Source: Flectonema sp. DT1601 (lineage: Eukaryota > Euglenozoa > Diplonemea > Diplonemida > Diplonemidae). Taken from it: 64,000 nucleotides of DNA. The stretch is taken from contig OZ025847.1 of the NCBI GenBank assembly GCA_964019425.1, forward strand, positions 154,501 to 218,500, given 5' to 3'. The number at the start of each line of letters is the position of its first letter. Within the stretch, counting starts at the first letter, position 1. Shown here piece after piece: positions 1 through 8,894 of this stretch. The position numbers and the translations under genes are program-made. The notes under the pieces were generated by a model that searched no databases, had not been told where the DNA came from, and was given only the letters and a program-made list of their open reading frames with translations.

Positions 1-115
1 AAAAAAATAAATAAAAAGAAGATAAGATAAGATAAGAAAGAAAAACAAGTGAGAATCATAAAGGACAATCCCTTTTGTCTAATTTTATATTTGCGATCAC
101 GTAGGTGCTTTCTTC

Positions 116-1957
116 CTACTTTTGGGCAGGGTCAAGGAACCAGCAAGGCTTCATGTACTTCAACTTCTCCTTTGGAATCCGCATGAGGTCGATCCACTCT
201 TGCGAAACAGCTTCCTTGTTCGTCTTGTCGCACTCAATCTTTGCCAGGTAGTTTAGCAAATCCACGCTCTCGATGGCAGGCTCCAGGGCCACCTTCGACA
301 AGCAAATCTCTCCCATCACGTGGTCGGCGAACGCGCAGCGGTTGTCCTTCTGCTCCCCCTGTTCCTTATTCTTGGCAGCAACTGCAGCCTGGGAAACAGC
401 CGCCCTCTCCGTCGAAGCTGAAGCTGAAGCTGAAGCTGAAGCTGGGCAATTCACCGTCGCTGCTCCGCTGACGGGGCTCACCCAGTTCCACCCAGAACCT
501 CCCACCGGAGTTCCGAGGATCCCGGCAAGGTTGTCATCCCCGTACACGAAGTCGTTCTCGCCGTTGGCTCCCGGCATTCCAACCGTGTGATGTACGTCTC
601 GGATGGTCCACGCAGCCGAAAACCACTCCATCGTCGATGTTCCGTCGTACGTCATCGGCAGCACGCTGTCCAGCTGCAGAAGCGCTTCTTGGTTGCGACC
701 CTGCACTGCGTAGTGGGTGCCGTTCAGGTCCGCCTTCGCCACCTCATCGTGTCCGTGGTAGTCCTGCCACAGCGCGAACAGCCTGTCGACGTTGGCGTGG
801 TGCACCATGAAAAGTGGGTCCTCCGGCGAGTACAAGGTCGACATCTGTCCTCCGATGTCAACGTGCGGTGACGCGTGTGGAGCCCCCTCCAGCGACTGAC
901 TGAAGACCGCGAAGTTCGGAACGTCCTGAATCACGGCAGCCATTTCTGCCTGTCCGATGAATCCCCAGAAGAAATCAAACGACCTCTGGAGACACATGTT
1001 GCGAGAATCACGCCATCCGCGGATTCCGCGGTTGAAGTTGGCAACTCCATCGCTCACGCAGCCAAACCCGGTCACAGATCCGAAGGTCGACGCCGAAAAC
1101 ACCGCACTCTGCGACTCGCTTCCGGCGTCCTTTTCCCAGTCCCAGTAAGGAACGGCGATGCAGCTGAACTCTCCTCCCAACGAACGCAGCATGTTCTCCC
1201 ACCCGACGAGGTAGTATCTGTGCCACGCGAGGAACGCGCTGGTTCCGTGCGCGTACGACCCGGCTTCAAGGTGCATCTCCACCATTCGATCGAAGTCGAA
1301 CTTGCGGGTTCTGTGGAACGTTCCCACCGCGCTGATGTACAGGTCCCTCTCCGCGCACGACAGCAGCGACCACGCCTTCCTCACACGAGGGGTCGCACAG
1401 GTAGTCGGTACTGTTACTGTTGGTAATGTTACTGTTGGTAATGTTACTGTTGGTAATGTTACTGTTGGTAATGTTACTGTTGGTAATGTTACTGTTGGTA
1501 ATGTTAGCGTCGGCGTCGGCGGCGGCGGCGGCGGCGGCTCCGAGCAAGTCCAGTTCAGTACGAATCCCCTCCTCTTCTGTCTGAAGTCCGAGGTCAACTG
1601 CAAGAAGATCCCATCCTGGTCCACAACCGTGTCCTCCGGAATGCGCTTTCCCGAGTGCGAAAGAACTGCCGTCGATCCGATGATGCCATCGGTCACCGGG
1701 AACGCGCTCACGAAGTCCGACCCTCTCTCGGTTTCGAACGCCGTCCACCGCAAAACCGTCCGCTTCGACAGGCACTTGAAGTAGAAGCACGCATGTATGT
1801 TGTTTTTGTACTTCCGGGACCCGCGTGGGTAGTCCACCGTTCCGCTCGCCTTCCTGTACCTCTTCTTCAAAGTACACTCCGTCGGGAAGGCAAATCCGCT
1901 GGATTCAGCGGGAAGCACAGCGGCAGCCGCAAGTCCGAATAGGACAGTGAACTTCAT
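116..1957 (-). CDS. Secreted CUB-tyrosinase, copy 1
   Basis: 613-aa secreted type-3 copper enzyme of the tyrosinase family, which hydroxylates monophenols and oxidises catechols to quinones. An N-terminal signal peptide (about residues 1-20, LFGLAAAAVLP core) is followed by a CUB-like domain (about 28-138; cysteines 28, 57, 62, 138), a proline/threonine linker with six TLPTV repeats (about 141-185), and the tyrosinase domain (about 190-480). CuA histidines are H229, H237 and H246 (FLAWHR). CuB has H361, H365 and the HH pair 386/387 followed by NVDR, so all six copper ligands appear present. An Ala-Ser run and a cysteine-containing tail finish the protein. A strong acceptor (pyrimidine-rich, then CAG) lies at 1980-1982, 22 nt before the ATG, and supports this start. 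The CUB fusion is unusual; the true substrate is unknown (pigment, wall or cyst cross-linking are guesses). Confidence 0.93.
   Translation of the reverse strand: MKFTVLFGLAAAAVLPAESSGFAFPTECTLKKRYRKASGTVDYPRGSRKYKNNIHACFYFKCLSKRTVLRWTAFETERGSDFVSAFPVTDGIIGSTAVLSHSGKRIPEDTVVDQDGIFLQLTSDFRQKRRGFVLNWTCSEPPPPPPPTPTLTLPTVTLPTVTLPTVTLPTVTLPTVTLPTVTVPTTCATPRVRKAWSLLSCAERDLYISAVGTFHRTRKFDFDRMVEMHLEAGSYAHGTSAFLAWHRYYLVGWENMLRSLGGEFSCIAVPYWDWEKDAGSESQSAVFSASTFGSVTGFGCVSDGVANFNRGIRGWRDSRNMCLQRSFDFFWGFIGQAEMAAVIQDVPNFAVFSQSLEGAPHASPHVDIGGQMSTLYSPEDPLFMVHHANVDRLFALWQDYHGHDEVAKADLNGTHYAVQGRNQEALLQLDSVLPMTYDGTSTMEWFSAAWTIRDVHHTVGMPGANGENDFVYGDDNLAGILGTPVGGSGWNWVSPVSGAATVNCPASASASASASTERAAVSQAAVAAKNKEQGEQKDNRCAFADHVMGEICLSKVALEPAIESVDLLNYLAKIECDKTNKEAVSQEWIDLMRIPKEKLKYMKPCWFLDPAQK
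1413..1502 (-). repeat. In-frame 15-bp minisatellite, six copies (tyrosinase linker)
   Basis: Six perfect copies of a 15-bp unit encode TLPTV repeats in the linker between the CUB-like and tyrosinase domains. Copy 3 of the gene carries only three units. Length change in steps of five residues is typical of replication slippage. Confidence 0.95.
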
Positions 1958-3415
1958 AATAACAGTTTTCTCGATGAATCTGAAGGGAAATCAAAACATT
2001 AATTTAAAAACAAAACGAAAGGAAAGGAAAGGAAAGGAAAAACATTTTCCCCAAGCCAACAATACACGTCGTTAATAATGTGACTAAACTGTTTTTTTTT
2101 TTTAATATGTAGATTACTGATATGAATGAGAAACATAATAACACAACAACAATAACAAAAACGACAACAACCCATAACTGAATGTAAATTGACTAACCTT
2201 GACCCCGCAACAGCGATCGATAGAAGGATTCCAATGTGATTCGATGAGCTTCTGAGAAGCTTGCACTGACAGTAAAGTGAATATAGGAGCGTGAACTGTC
2301 TTCCCGTTAAAAAAGGGAATGGGGGGGGGAAGTCAGATTGTTTTATTATTGTTGCTGTTATGCCCGATCTATTAGAAAATGAATTAGACAACTAAGGCAA
2401 TCACAACAACAAAACTTACCATCAGTTTCTCCTATTTCCGACACCCAGCACACAACACGATTCTCGTTGTTTTTTTTTCATTTTTACCTGAAGGACGAAG
2501 AAGAAGAAGAAGAAGAAGAAGAAGAATAAAATAAATACTAAACTTCCGGAGGACACCAAGAAGCAAAGGCCTGAAAAGAGAGAGAAAACAAAGAATCCCA
2601 AAGAAGGGAAATAAAGAACCAAATGGCATCGCCGAAGAAGGAAAACAAAGACTTGCATCCATCGTTCACCGAAGAGAGAGAGCACGGAAACGATTAAAGA
2701 AACAAACCATTGCGGGCTTGCTTCCGTGTGTATCTTCTATTTCCTTTGCGTCGGCTTCACGAGGAAGACCAAAAGAAAGCAATAAAGGGGGCAAAAAAGA
2801 AAAAAAGAATATTATCAGTTTTCTCTTCTAACCCGTCTCCCCTTCCTTCCCATCTTCCGACGGGACTTGTCAGTAAGAGAAAAAGGAAAGGCAGGACGGG
2901 AAAGTGAAGGGAGAGAGAGAGAAAGAGGGAGAGAGGGAGGTTGTCGACGCAGAGCAAGAGGGCAACGGTGCTGAGAAAATCACCGACCAAGAATACCAAC
3001 CGCTCGTCTTTTTTTTGTCTTGGTGTAATAAAGGCAAAGTCGAAAAACAAAATAGGTTGCGAAAAAGAAAGAAGGGAACGGAAGGGGAGAGGTCGACACC
3101 GCCAGAAGGAGCAGACTACGCTTCCGTGACGCTAAGCGTCGGAGAAAGGGTTTCTTATTCTTCATGGCAGCGTCTTCCCCCTACAACACCTTTCCTTTCT
3201 TTCGATGTTCGGTTGTTTTGAATAGAATTAATAATTAATAATTAATAATAAAAACCAATAATAAAAGATTTGGGTTTTTTTTTATCATTTGAATTTAAAA
3301 AAAAAAATAAATAAAAAGAAGATAAGATAAGATAAGAAAGAAAAACAAGTGAGAATCATAAAGGACAATCCCTTTTGTCTAATTTTATATTTGCGATCAC
3401 GTAGGTGCTTTCTTC
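1958..3415 (-). other. Spacer between tyrosinase copies 1 and 2
   Basis: About 1.46 kb without a convincing gene. It holds the 5' UTR and acceptor of copy 1 (1980-1982), a T/C-rich tract on the sense strand just upstream, a (GAA)10 run at 2497-2526, purine-rich stretches near 2880-2940, and the region downstream of copy 2. Short open frames here are low-complexity and I do not call them. Confidence 0.8.
2497..2526. repeat. (GAA)10 microsatellite
   Basis: Ten GAA triplets in the spacer. The same site in unit 2 has fifteen. This is almost the only difference between the two units. Confidence 0.97.
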
Positions 3416-5257
3416 CTACTTTTGGGCAGGGTCAAGGAACCAGCAAGGCTTCATGTACTTCAACTTCTCCTTTGGAATCCGCATGAGGTCGATCCACTCT
3501 TGCGAAACAGCTTCCTTGTTCGTCTTGTCGCACTCAATCTTTGCCAGGTAGTTTAGCAAATCCACGCTCTCGATGGCAGGCTCCAGGGCCACCTTCGACA
3601 AGCAAATCTCTCCCATCACGTGGTCGGCGAACGCGCAGCGGTTGTCCTTCTGCTCCCCCTGTTCCTTATTCTTGGCAGCAACTGCAGCCTGGGAAACAGC
3701 CGCCCTCTCCGTCGAAGCTGAAGCTGAAGCTGAAGCTGAAGCTGGGCAATTCACCGTCGCTGCTCCGCTGACGGGGCTCACCCAGTTCCACCCAGAACCT
3801 CCCACCGGAGTTCCGAGGATCCCGGCAAGGTTGTCATCCCCGTACACGAAGTCGTTCTCGCCGTTGGCTCCCGGCATTCCAACCGTGTGATGTACGTCTC
3901 GGATGGTCCACGCAGCCGAAAACCACTCCATCGTCGATGTTCCGTCGTACGTCATCGGCAGCACGCTGTCCAGCTGCAGAAGCGCTTCTTGGTTGCGACC
4001 CTGCACTGCGTAGTGGGTGCCGTTCAGGTCCGCCTTCGCCACCTCATCGTGTCCGTGGTAGTCCTGCCACAGCGCGAACAGCCTGTCGACGTTGGCGTGG
4101 TGCACCATGAAAAGTGGGTCCTCCGGCGAGTACAAGGTCGACATCTGTCCTCCGATGTCAACGTGCGGTGACGCGTGTGGAGCCCCCTCCAGCGACTGAC
4201 TGAAGACCGCGAAGTTCGGAACGTCCTGAATCACGGCAGCCATTTCTGCCTGTCCGATGAATCCCCAGAAGAAATCAAACGACCTCTGGAGACACATGTT
4301 GCGAGAATCACGCCATCCGCGGATTCCGCGGTTGAAGTTGGCAACTCCATCGCTCACGCAGCCAAACCCGGTCACAGATCCGAAGGTCGACGCCGAAAAC
4401 ACCGCACTCTGCGACTCGCTTCCGGCGTCCTTTTCCCAGTCCCAGTAAGGAACGGCGATGCAGCTGAACTCTCCTCCCAACGAACGCAGCATGTTCTCCC
4501 ACCCGACGAGGTAGTATCTGTGCCACGCGAGGAACGCGCTGGTTCCGTGCGCGTACGACCCGGCTTCAAGGTGCATCTCCACCATTCGATCGAAGTCGAA
4601 CTTGCGGGTTCTGTGGAACGTTCCCACCGCGCTGATGTACAGGTCCCTCTCCGCGCACGACAGCAGCGACCACGCCTTCCTCACACGAGGGGTCGCACAG
4701 GTAGTCGGTACTGTTACTGTTGGTAATGTTACTGTTGGTAATGTTACTGTTGGTAATGTTACTGTTGGTAATGTTACTGTTGGTAATGTTACTGTTGGTA
4801 ATGTTAGCGTCGGCGTCGGCGGCGGCGGCGGCGGCGGCTCCGAGCAAGTCCAGTTCAGTACGAATCCCCTCCTCTTCTGTCTGAAGTCCGAGGTCAACTG
4901 CAAGAAGATCCCATCCTGGTCCACAACCGTGTCCTCCGGAATGCGCTTTCCCGAGTGCGAAAGAACTGCCGTCGATCCGATGATGCCATCGGTCACCGGG
5001 AACGCGCTCACGAAGTCCGACCCTCTCTCGGTTTCGAACGCCGTCCACCGCAAAACCGTCCGCTTCGACAGGCACTTGAAGTAGAAGCACGCATGTATGT
5101 TGTTTTTGTACTTCCGGGACCCGCGTGGGTAGTCCACCGTTCCGCTCGCCTTCCTGTACCTCTTCTTCAAAGTACACTCCGTCGGGAAGGCAAATCCGCT
5201 GGATTCAGCGGGAAGCACAGCGGCAGCCGCAAGTCCGAATAGGACAGTGAACTTCAT
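3416..5257 (-). CDS. Secreted CUB-tyrosinase, copy 2
   Basis: 613 aa, identical in translation to copy 1: signal peptide, CUB-like domain with four cysteines, six TLPTV repeats (4713-4802), tyrosinase domain with complete CuA (H229, H237, H246) and CuB (H361, H365, H386/387) sites, and Ala-Ser tail. The acceptor before the ATG is at 5280-5282. With copies 1 and 3 it forms a head-to-tail array transcribed leftward, which would raise dosage of the enzyme if all are expressed. Nothing in the gene suggests it is broken. Confidence 0.93.
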   Translation of the reverse strand: MKFTVLFGLAAAAVLPAESSGFAFPTECTLKKRYRKASGTVDYPRGSRKYKNNIHACFYFKCLSKRTVLRWTAFETERGSDFVSAFPVTDGIIGSTAVLSHSGKRIPEDTVVDQDGIFLQLTSDFRQKRRGFVLNWTCSEPPPPPPPTPTLTLPTVTLPTVTLPTVTLPTVTLPTVTLPTVTVPTTCATPRVRKAWSLLSCAERDLYISAVGTFHRTRKFDFDRMVEMHLEAGSYAHGTSAFLAWHRYYLVGWENMLRSLGGEFSCIAVPYWDWEKDAGSESQSAVFSASTFGSVTGFGCVSDGVANFNRGIRGWRDSRNMCLQRSFDFFWGFIGQAEMAAVIQDVPNFAVFSQSLEGAPHASPHVDIGGQMSTLYSPEDPLFMVHHANVDRLFALWQDYHGHDEVAKADLNGTHYAVQGRNQEALLQLDSVLPMTYDGTSTMEWFSAAWTIRDVHHTVGMPGANGENDFVYGDDNLAGILGTPVGGSGWNWVSPVSGAATVNCPASASASASASTERAAVSQAAVAAKNKEQGEQKDNRCAFADHVMGEICLSKVALEPAIESVDLLNYLAKIECDKTNKEAVSQEWIDLMRIPKEKLKYMKPCWFLDPAQK

Positions 5258-6730
5258 AATAACAGTTTTCTCGATGAATCTGAAGGGAAATCAAAACATT
5301 AATTTAAAAACAAAACGAAAGGAAAGGAAAGGAAAGGAAAAACATTTTCCCCAAGCCAACAATACACGTCGTTAATAATGTGACTAAACTGTTTTTTTTT
5401 TTTAATATGTAGATTACTGATATGAATGAGAAACATAATAACACAACAACAATAACAAAAACGACAACAACCCATAACTGAATGTAAATTGACTAACCTT
5501 GACCCCGCAACAGCGATCGATAGAAGGATTCCAATGTGATTCGATGAGCTTCTGAGAAGCTTGCACTGACAGTAAAGTGAATATAGGAGCGTGAACTGTC
5601 TTCCCGTTAAAAAAGGGAATGGGGGGGGGAAGTCAGATTGTTTTATTATTGTTGCTGTTATGCCCGATCTATTAGAAAATGAATTAGACAACTAAGGCAA
5701 TCACAACAACAAAACTTACCATCAGTTTCTCCTATTTCCGACACCCAGCACACAACACGATTCTCGTTGTTTTTTTTTCATTTTTACCTGAAGGACGAAG
5801 AAGAAGAAGAAGAAGAAGAAGAAGAAGAAGAAGAAGAAGAATAAAATAAATACTAAACTTCCGGAGGACACCAAGAAGCAAAGGCCTGAAAAGAGAGAGA
5901 AAACAAAGAATCCCAAAGAAGGGAAATAAAGAACCAAATGGCATCGCCGAAGAAGGAAAACAAAGACTTGCATCCATCGTTCACCGAAGAGAGAGAGCAC
6001 GGAAACGATTAAAGAAACAAACCATTGCGGGCTTGCTTCCGTGTGTATCTTCTATTTCCTTTGCGTCGGCTTCACGAGGAAGACCAAAAGAAAGCAATAA
6101 AGGGGGCAAAAAAGAAAAAAAGAATATTATCAGTTTTCTCTTCTAACCCGTCTCCCCTTCCTTCCCATCTTCCGACGGGACTTGTCAGTAAGAGAAAAAG
6201 GAAAGGCAGGACGGGAAAGTGAAGGGAGAGAGAGAGAAAGAGGGAGAGAGGGAGGTTGTCGACGCAGAGCAAGAGGGCAACGGTGCTGAGAAAATCACCG
6301 ACCAAGAATACCAGCCGCTCGTCTTTTTTTTGTCTTGGTGTAATAAAGGCAAAGTCGAAAAACAAAATAGGTTGCGAAAAAGAAAGAAGGGAACGGAAGG
6401 GGAGAGGTCGACACCGCCAGAAGGAGCAGACTACGCTTCCGTGACGCTAAGCGTCGGAGAAAGGGTTTCTTATTCTTCATGGCAGCGTCTTCCCCCTACA
6501 ACACCTTTCCTTTCTTTCGATGTTCGGTTGTTTTGAATAGAATTAATAATTAATAATTAATAATAAAAACCAATAATAAAAGATTTGGGTTTTTTTTTAT
6601 CATTTGAATTTAAAAAAAAAAATAAATAAAAAGAAGATAAGATAAGATAAGAAAGAAAAACAAGTGAGAATCATAAAGGACAATCCCTTTTGTCTAATTT
6701 TATATTTGCGATCACGTAGGTGCTTTCTTC
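5258..6730 (-). other. Spacer between tyrosinase copies 2 and 3
   Basis: Repeat of the 1958-3415 spacer, longer by the GAA expansion at 5797-5841. No gene supported. Confidence 0.8.
5797..5841. repeat. (GAA)15 microsatellite
   Basis: Fifteen GAA triplets at the site that has ten in unit 1; accounts for the 15-bp length difference between units. Confidence 0.97.
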
Positions 6731-8527
6731 CTACTTTTGGGCAGGGTCAAGGAACCAGCAAGGCTTCATGTACTTCAACTTCTCCTTTGGAATCCGCATG
6801 AGGTCGATCCACTCTTGCGAAACAGCTTCCTTGTTCGTCTTGTCGCACTCAATCTTTGCCAGGTAGTTTAGCAAATCCACGCTCTCGATGGCAGGCTCCA
6901 GGGCCACCTTCGACAAGCAAATCTCTCCCATCACGTGGTCGGCGAACGCGCAGCGGTTGTCCTTCTGCTCCCCCTGTTCCTTATTCTTGGCAGCAACTGC
7001 AGCCTGGGAAACAGCCGCCCTCTCCGTCGAAGCTGAAGCTGAAGCTGAAGCTGGGCAATTCACCGTCGCTGCTCCGCTGACGGGGCTCACCCAGTTCCAC
7101 CCAGAACCTCCCACCGGAGTTCCGAGGATCCCGGCAAGGTTGTCATCCCCGTACACGAAGTCGTTCTCGCCGTTGGCTCCCGGCATTCCAACCGTGTGAT
7201 GTACGTCTCGGATGGTCCACGCAGCCGAAAACCACTCCATCGTCGATGTTCCGTCGTACGTCATCGGCAGCACGCTGTCCAGCTGCAGAAGCGCTTCTTG
7301 GTTGCGACCCTGCACTGCGTAGTGGGTGCCGTTCAGGTCCGCCTTCGCCACCTCATCGTGTCCGTGGTAGTCCTGCCACAGCGCGTACATCCTGTCGACG
7401 TTGGCGTGGTGCACCATGAAAAGTGGGTCCTCCGGCGAGTAGAAGGTCGACATCTGTCCTCCGATGGCAACGTGCGGTGCCGCGTGTGGAGACCCCTCCA
7501 GCGACTGACTGAATCCCACGAAGTTCGGAAAGTACTGAATCTCGGCAGCCATGGCAGCCTGTCCGGTGAATCCCCAGAAGAAATCAAACGACCTCTGGAG
7601 ACACATGTTGCGAGAATCACGCCATCCGGTTCCGCTGTTGAAGTTGGCAACTCCGTCGTTCACGCAGTCAGACGAGTCGATCCCGCTCGCAGATCCGAAG
7701 GTCGACGCCGAAAACACCGCACTCTGCGACTCGCTTCCGGCGTCCTTTTCCCAGTCCCAGTAAGGAACGGCGATGCAGCTGAACTCTCCTCCCAACGAAC
7801 GCAGCATGTTCTCCCACCCGACGAGGTAGTATCTGTGCCACGCGAGGAACGCGCTAGTTCCGTGCGCGTACGACCCGGCTTCAAGGTGCATCTCCACCAT
7901 TCGATCGAAGTCCCCCTTGCGGGTTCTGTGGAACGTTCCCACCGCGCTGATGTACAGGTCCCTCTCCGCGCACGACAGCAGCGACCACGCCTTCCTCACA
8001 CGAGGGGTCGCACAGGTAGTCGGTACTGTTACTGTTGGTAATGTTACTGTTGGTAATGTTACTGTTGGTAATGTTAGCGTCGGCGTCGGCGGCGGCGGCG
8101 GCGGCGGCTCCGAGCAAGTCCAGTTCAGTACGAATCCCCTCCTCTTCTGTCTGAAGTCCGAGGTCAACTGCAAGAAGATCCCATCCTGGTCCACAACCGT
8201 GTCCTCCGGAATGCGCTTTCCCGAGTGCGAAAGAACTGCCGTCGATCCGATGATGCCATCGGTCACCGGGAACGCGCTCACGAAGTCCGACCCTCTCTCG
8301 GTTTCGAACGCCGTCCACCGCAAAACCGTCCGCTTCGACAGGCACTTGAAGTAGAAGCACGCATATATGTTGTTTTTGTACTTCCGGGACCCGCGTGGGT
8401 AGTCCACCGTTCCGCTCGCCTTCCTGTACCTCTTCTTCAAAGTACACTCCGTCGGGAAGGCAAATCCGCTGGATTCAGCGGGAAGCACAGCGGCAGCCGC
8501 AAGTCCGAATAGGACAGTGAACTTCAT
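6731..8527 (-). CDS. Secreted CUB-tyrosinase, copy 3 (diverged catalytic region)
   Basis: 598 aa with the same plan as copies 1 and 2: signal peptide, CUB-like domain, three TLPTV repeats (8028-8072), tyrosinase domain, shortened Ala-Ser run. The CUB domain and C-terminus are essentially identical to the other copies, whereas the segment from just before the first CuA histidine through the CuB motif differs at many residues (for example SPHVDIGG in copy 1 is APHVAIGG here, and DRLFALWQ is DRMYALWQ). All copper-binding histidines are kept, so activity is probably retained with altered substrate-pocket surroundings. The acceptor is at 8550-8552. It is the array copy next to unique sequence and lacks the extra ~1 kb upstream spacer seen in front of copies 1 and 2. 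Confidence 0.93.
   Translation of the reverse strand: MKFTVLFGLAAAAVLPAESSGFAFPTECTLKKRYRKASGTVDYPRGSRKYKNNIYACFYFKCLSKRTVLRWTAFETERGSDFVSAFPVTDGIIGSTAVLSHSGKRIPEDTVVDQDGIFLQLTSDFRQKRRGFVLNWTCSEPPPPPPPTPTLTLPTVTLPTVTLPTVTVPTTCATPRVRKAWSLLSCAERDLYISAVGTFHRTRKGDFDRMVEMHLEAGSYAHGTSAFLAWHRYYLVGWENMLRSLGGEFSCIAVPYWDWEKDAGSESQSAVFSASTFGSASGIDSSDCVNDGVANFNSGTGWRDSRNMCLQRSFDFFWGFTGQAAMAAEIQYFPNFVGFSQSLEGSPHAAPHVAIGGQMSTFYSPEDPLFMVHHANVDRMYALWQDYHGHDEVAKADLNGTHYAVQGRNQEALLQLDSVLPMTYDGTSTMEWFSAAWTIRDVHHTVGMPGANGENDFVYGDDNLAGILGTPVGGSGWNWVSPVSGAATVNCPASASASASTERAAVSQAAVAAKNKEQGEQKDNRCAFADHVMGEICLSKVALEPAIESVDLLNYLAKIECDKTNKEAVSQEWIDLMRIPKEKLKYMKPCWFLDPAQK
8028..8072 (-). repeat. In-frame 15-bp minisatellite, three copies
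   Basis: Three units of the same 15-bp repeat that is present six times in tyrosinase copies 1 and 2. Confidence 0.95.
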
Positions 8528-8894
8528 AATAACAGTTTTTTCGATGAATCTGAAGGGAAATCAAAACATTAATTTAAAAACAAAACGAAAGGAAAGGAAA
8601 GGAAAGGAAAAACATTTTCCCCAAGCCAACAATACACGTCGTTAATAATGTGACTAAACTGTTTTTTTTTTTTAATATGTAGATTACTGATATGAATGAG
8701 AAACATAATAACACAACAACAATAACAAAAACGACAACAACCCATAACTGAATGTAAATTGACTAACCTTGACCCCGCAACAGCGATCGATAGAAGGATT
8801 CCAATGTGATTCGATGAGCTTCTGAGAAGCTTGCACTGACAGTAAAGTGAATAAAGGGAGAAGGGGGAGTATTCGGATAGTTTTGTATAAAGAG

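Larger units (their letters stand above)
1..3300. repeat. Tandem array unit 1 (CUB-tyrosinase unit)
   Basis: First visible copy of a ~3.3 kb direct repeat. Base 1 matches base 3301 and base 6616, so the repeat is already in progress at the window edge. Against unit 2 I see only a (GAA)n length difference and one substitution (A at 2999, G at 6314). It holds one tyrosinase gene plus about 1.34 kb of purine- or pyrimidine-rich spacer. Confidence 0.97.
3301..6615. repeat. Tandem array unit 2
   Basis: 3,315-bp second unit, nearly identical to unit 1; the extra 15 bp are five more GAA triplets. Such identity in non-coding spacer as well as gene implies very recent duplication or ongoing homogenisation. 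Confidence 0.97.
6616..8850. repeat. Tandem array unit 3 (last unit, right boundary at 8850)
   Basis: Third unit. It matches unit 1 positions 1-2280 and then stops abruptly at about 8850, only ~45 bp from the stop codon of the next gene. Most of it is nearly identical to units 1 and 2, but a block of roughly 530 bp (about 7386-7917) carries nearly all the substitutions, and the linker minisatellite has three units in place of six. Confidence 0.95.

Noticed and set aside
241-1942. Several plus-strand and alternate-frame open frames across the tyrosinase genes
   Set aside because: They overlap a well-supported minus-strand gene, recur in all three copies only because the DNA is repeated, and have shadow-frame composition.
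2411-2420. GTAAGT-type donor upstream of tyrosinase, suggesting a 5'-UTR cis-intron
   Set aside because: Supported cis-introns here use GTAT donors, and this site is absent upstream of copy 3, whose acceptor is otherwise intact.
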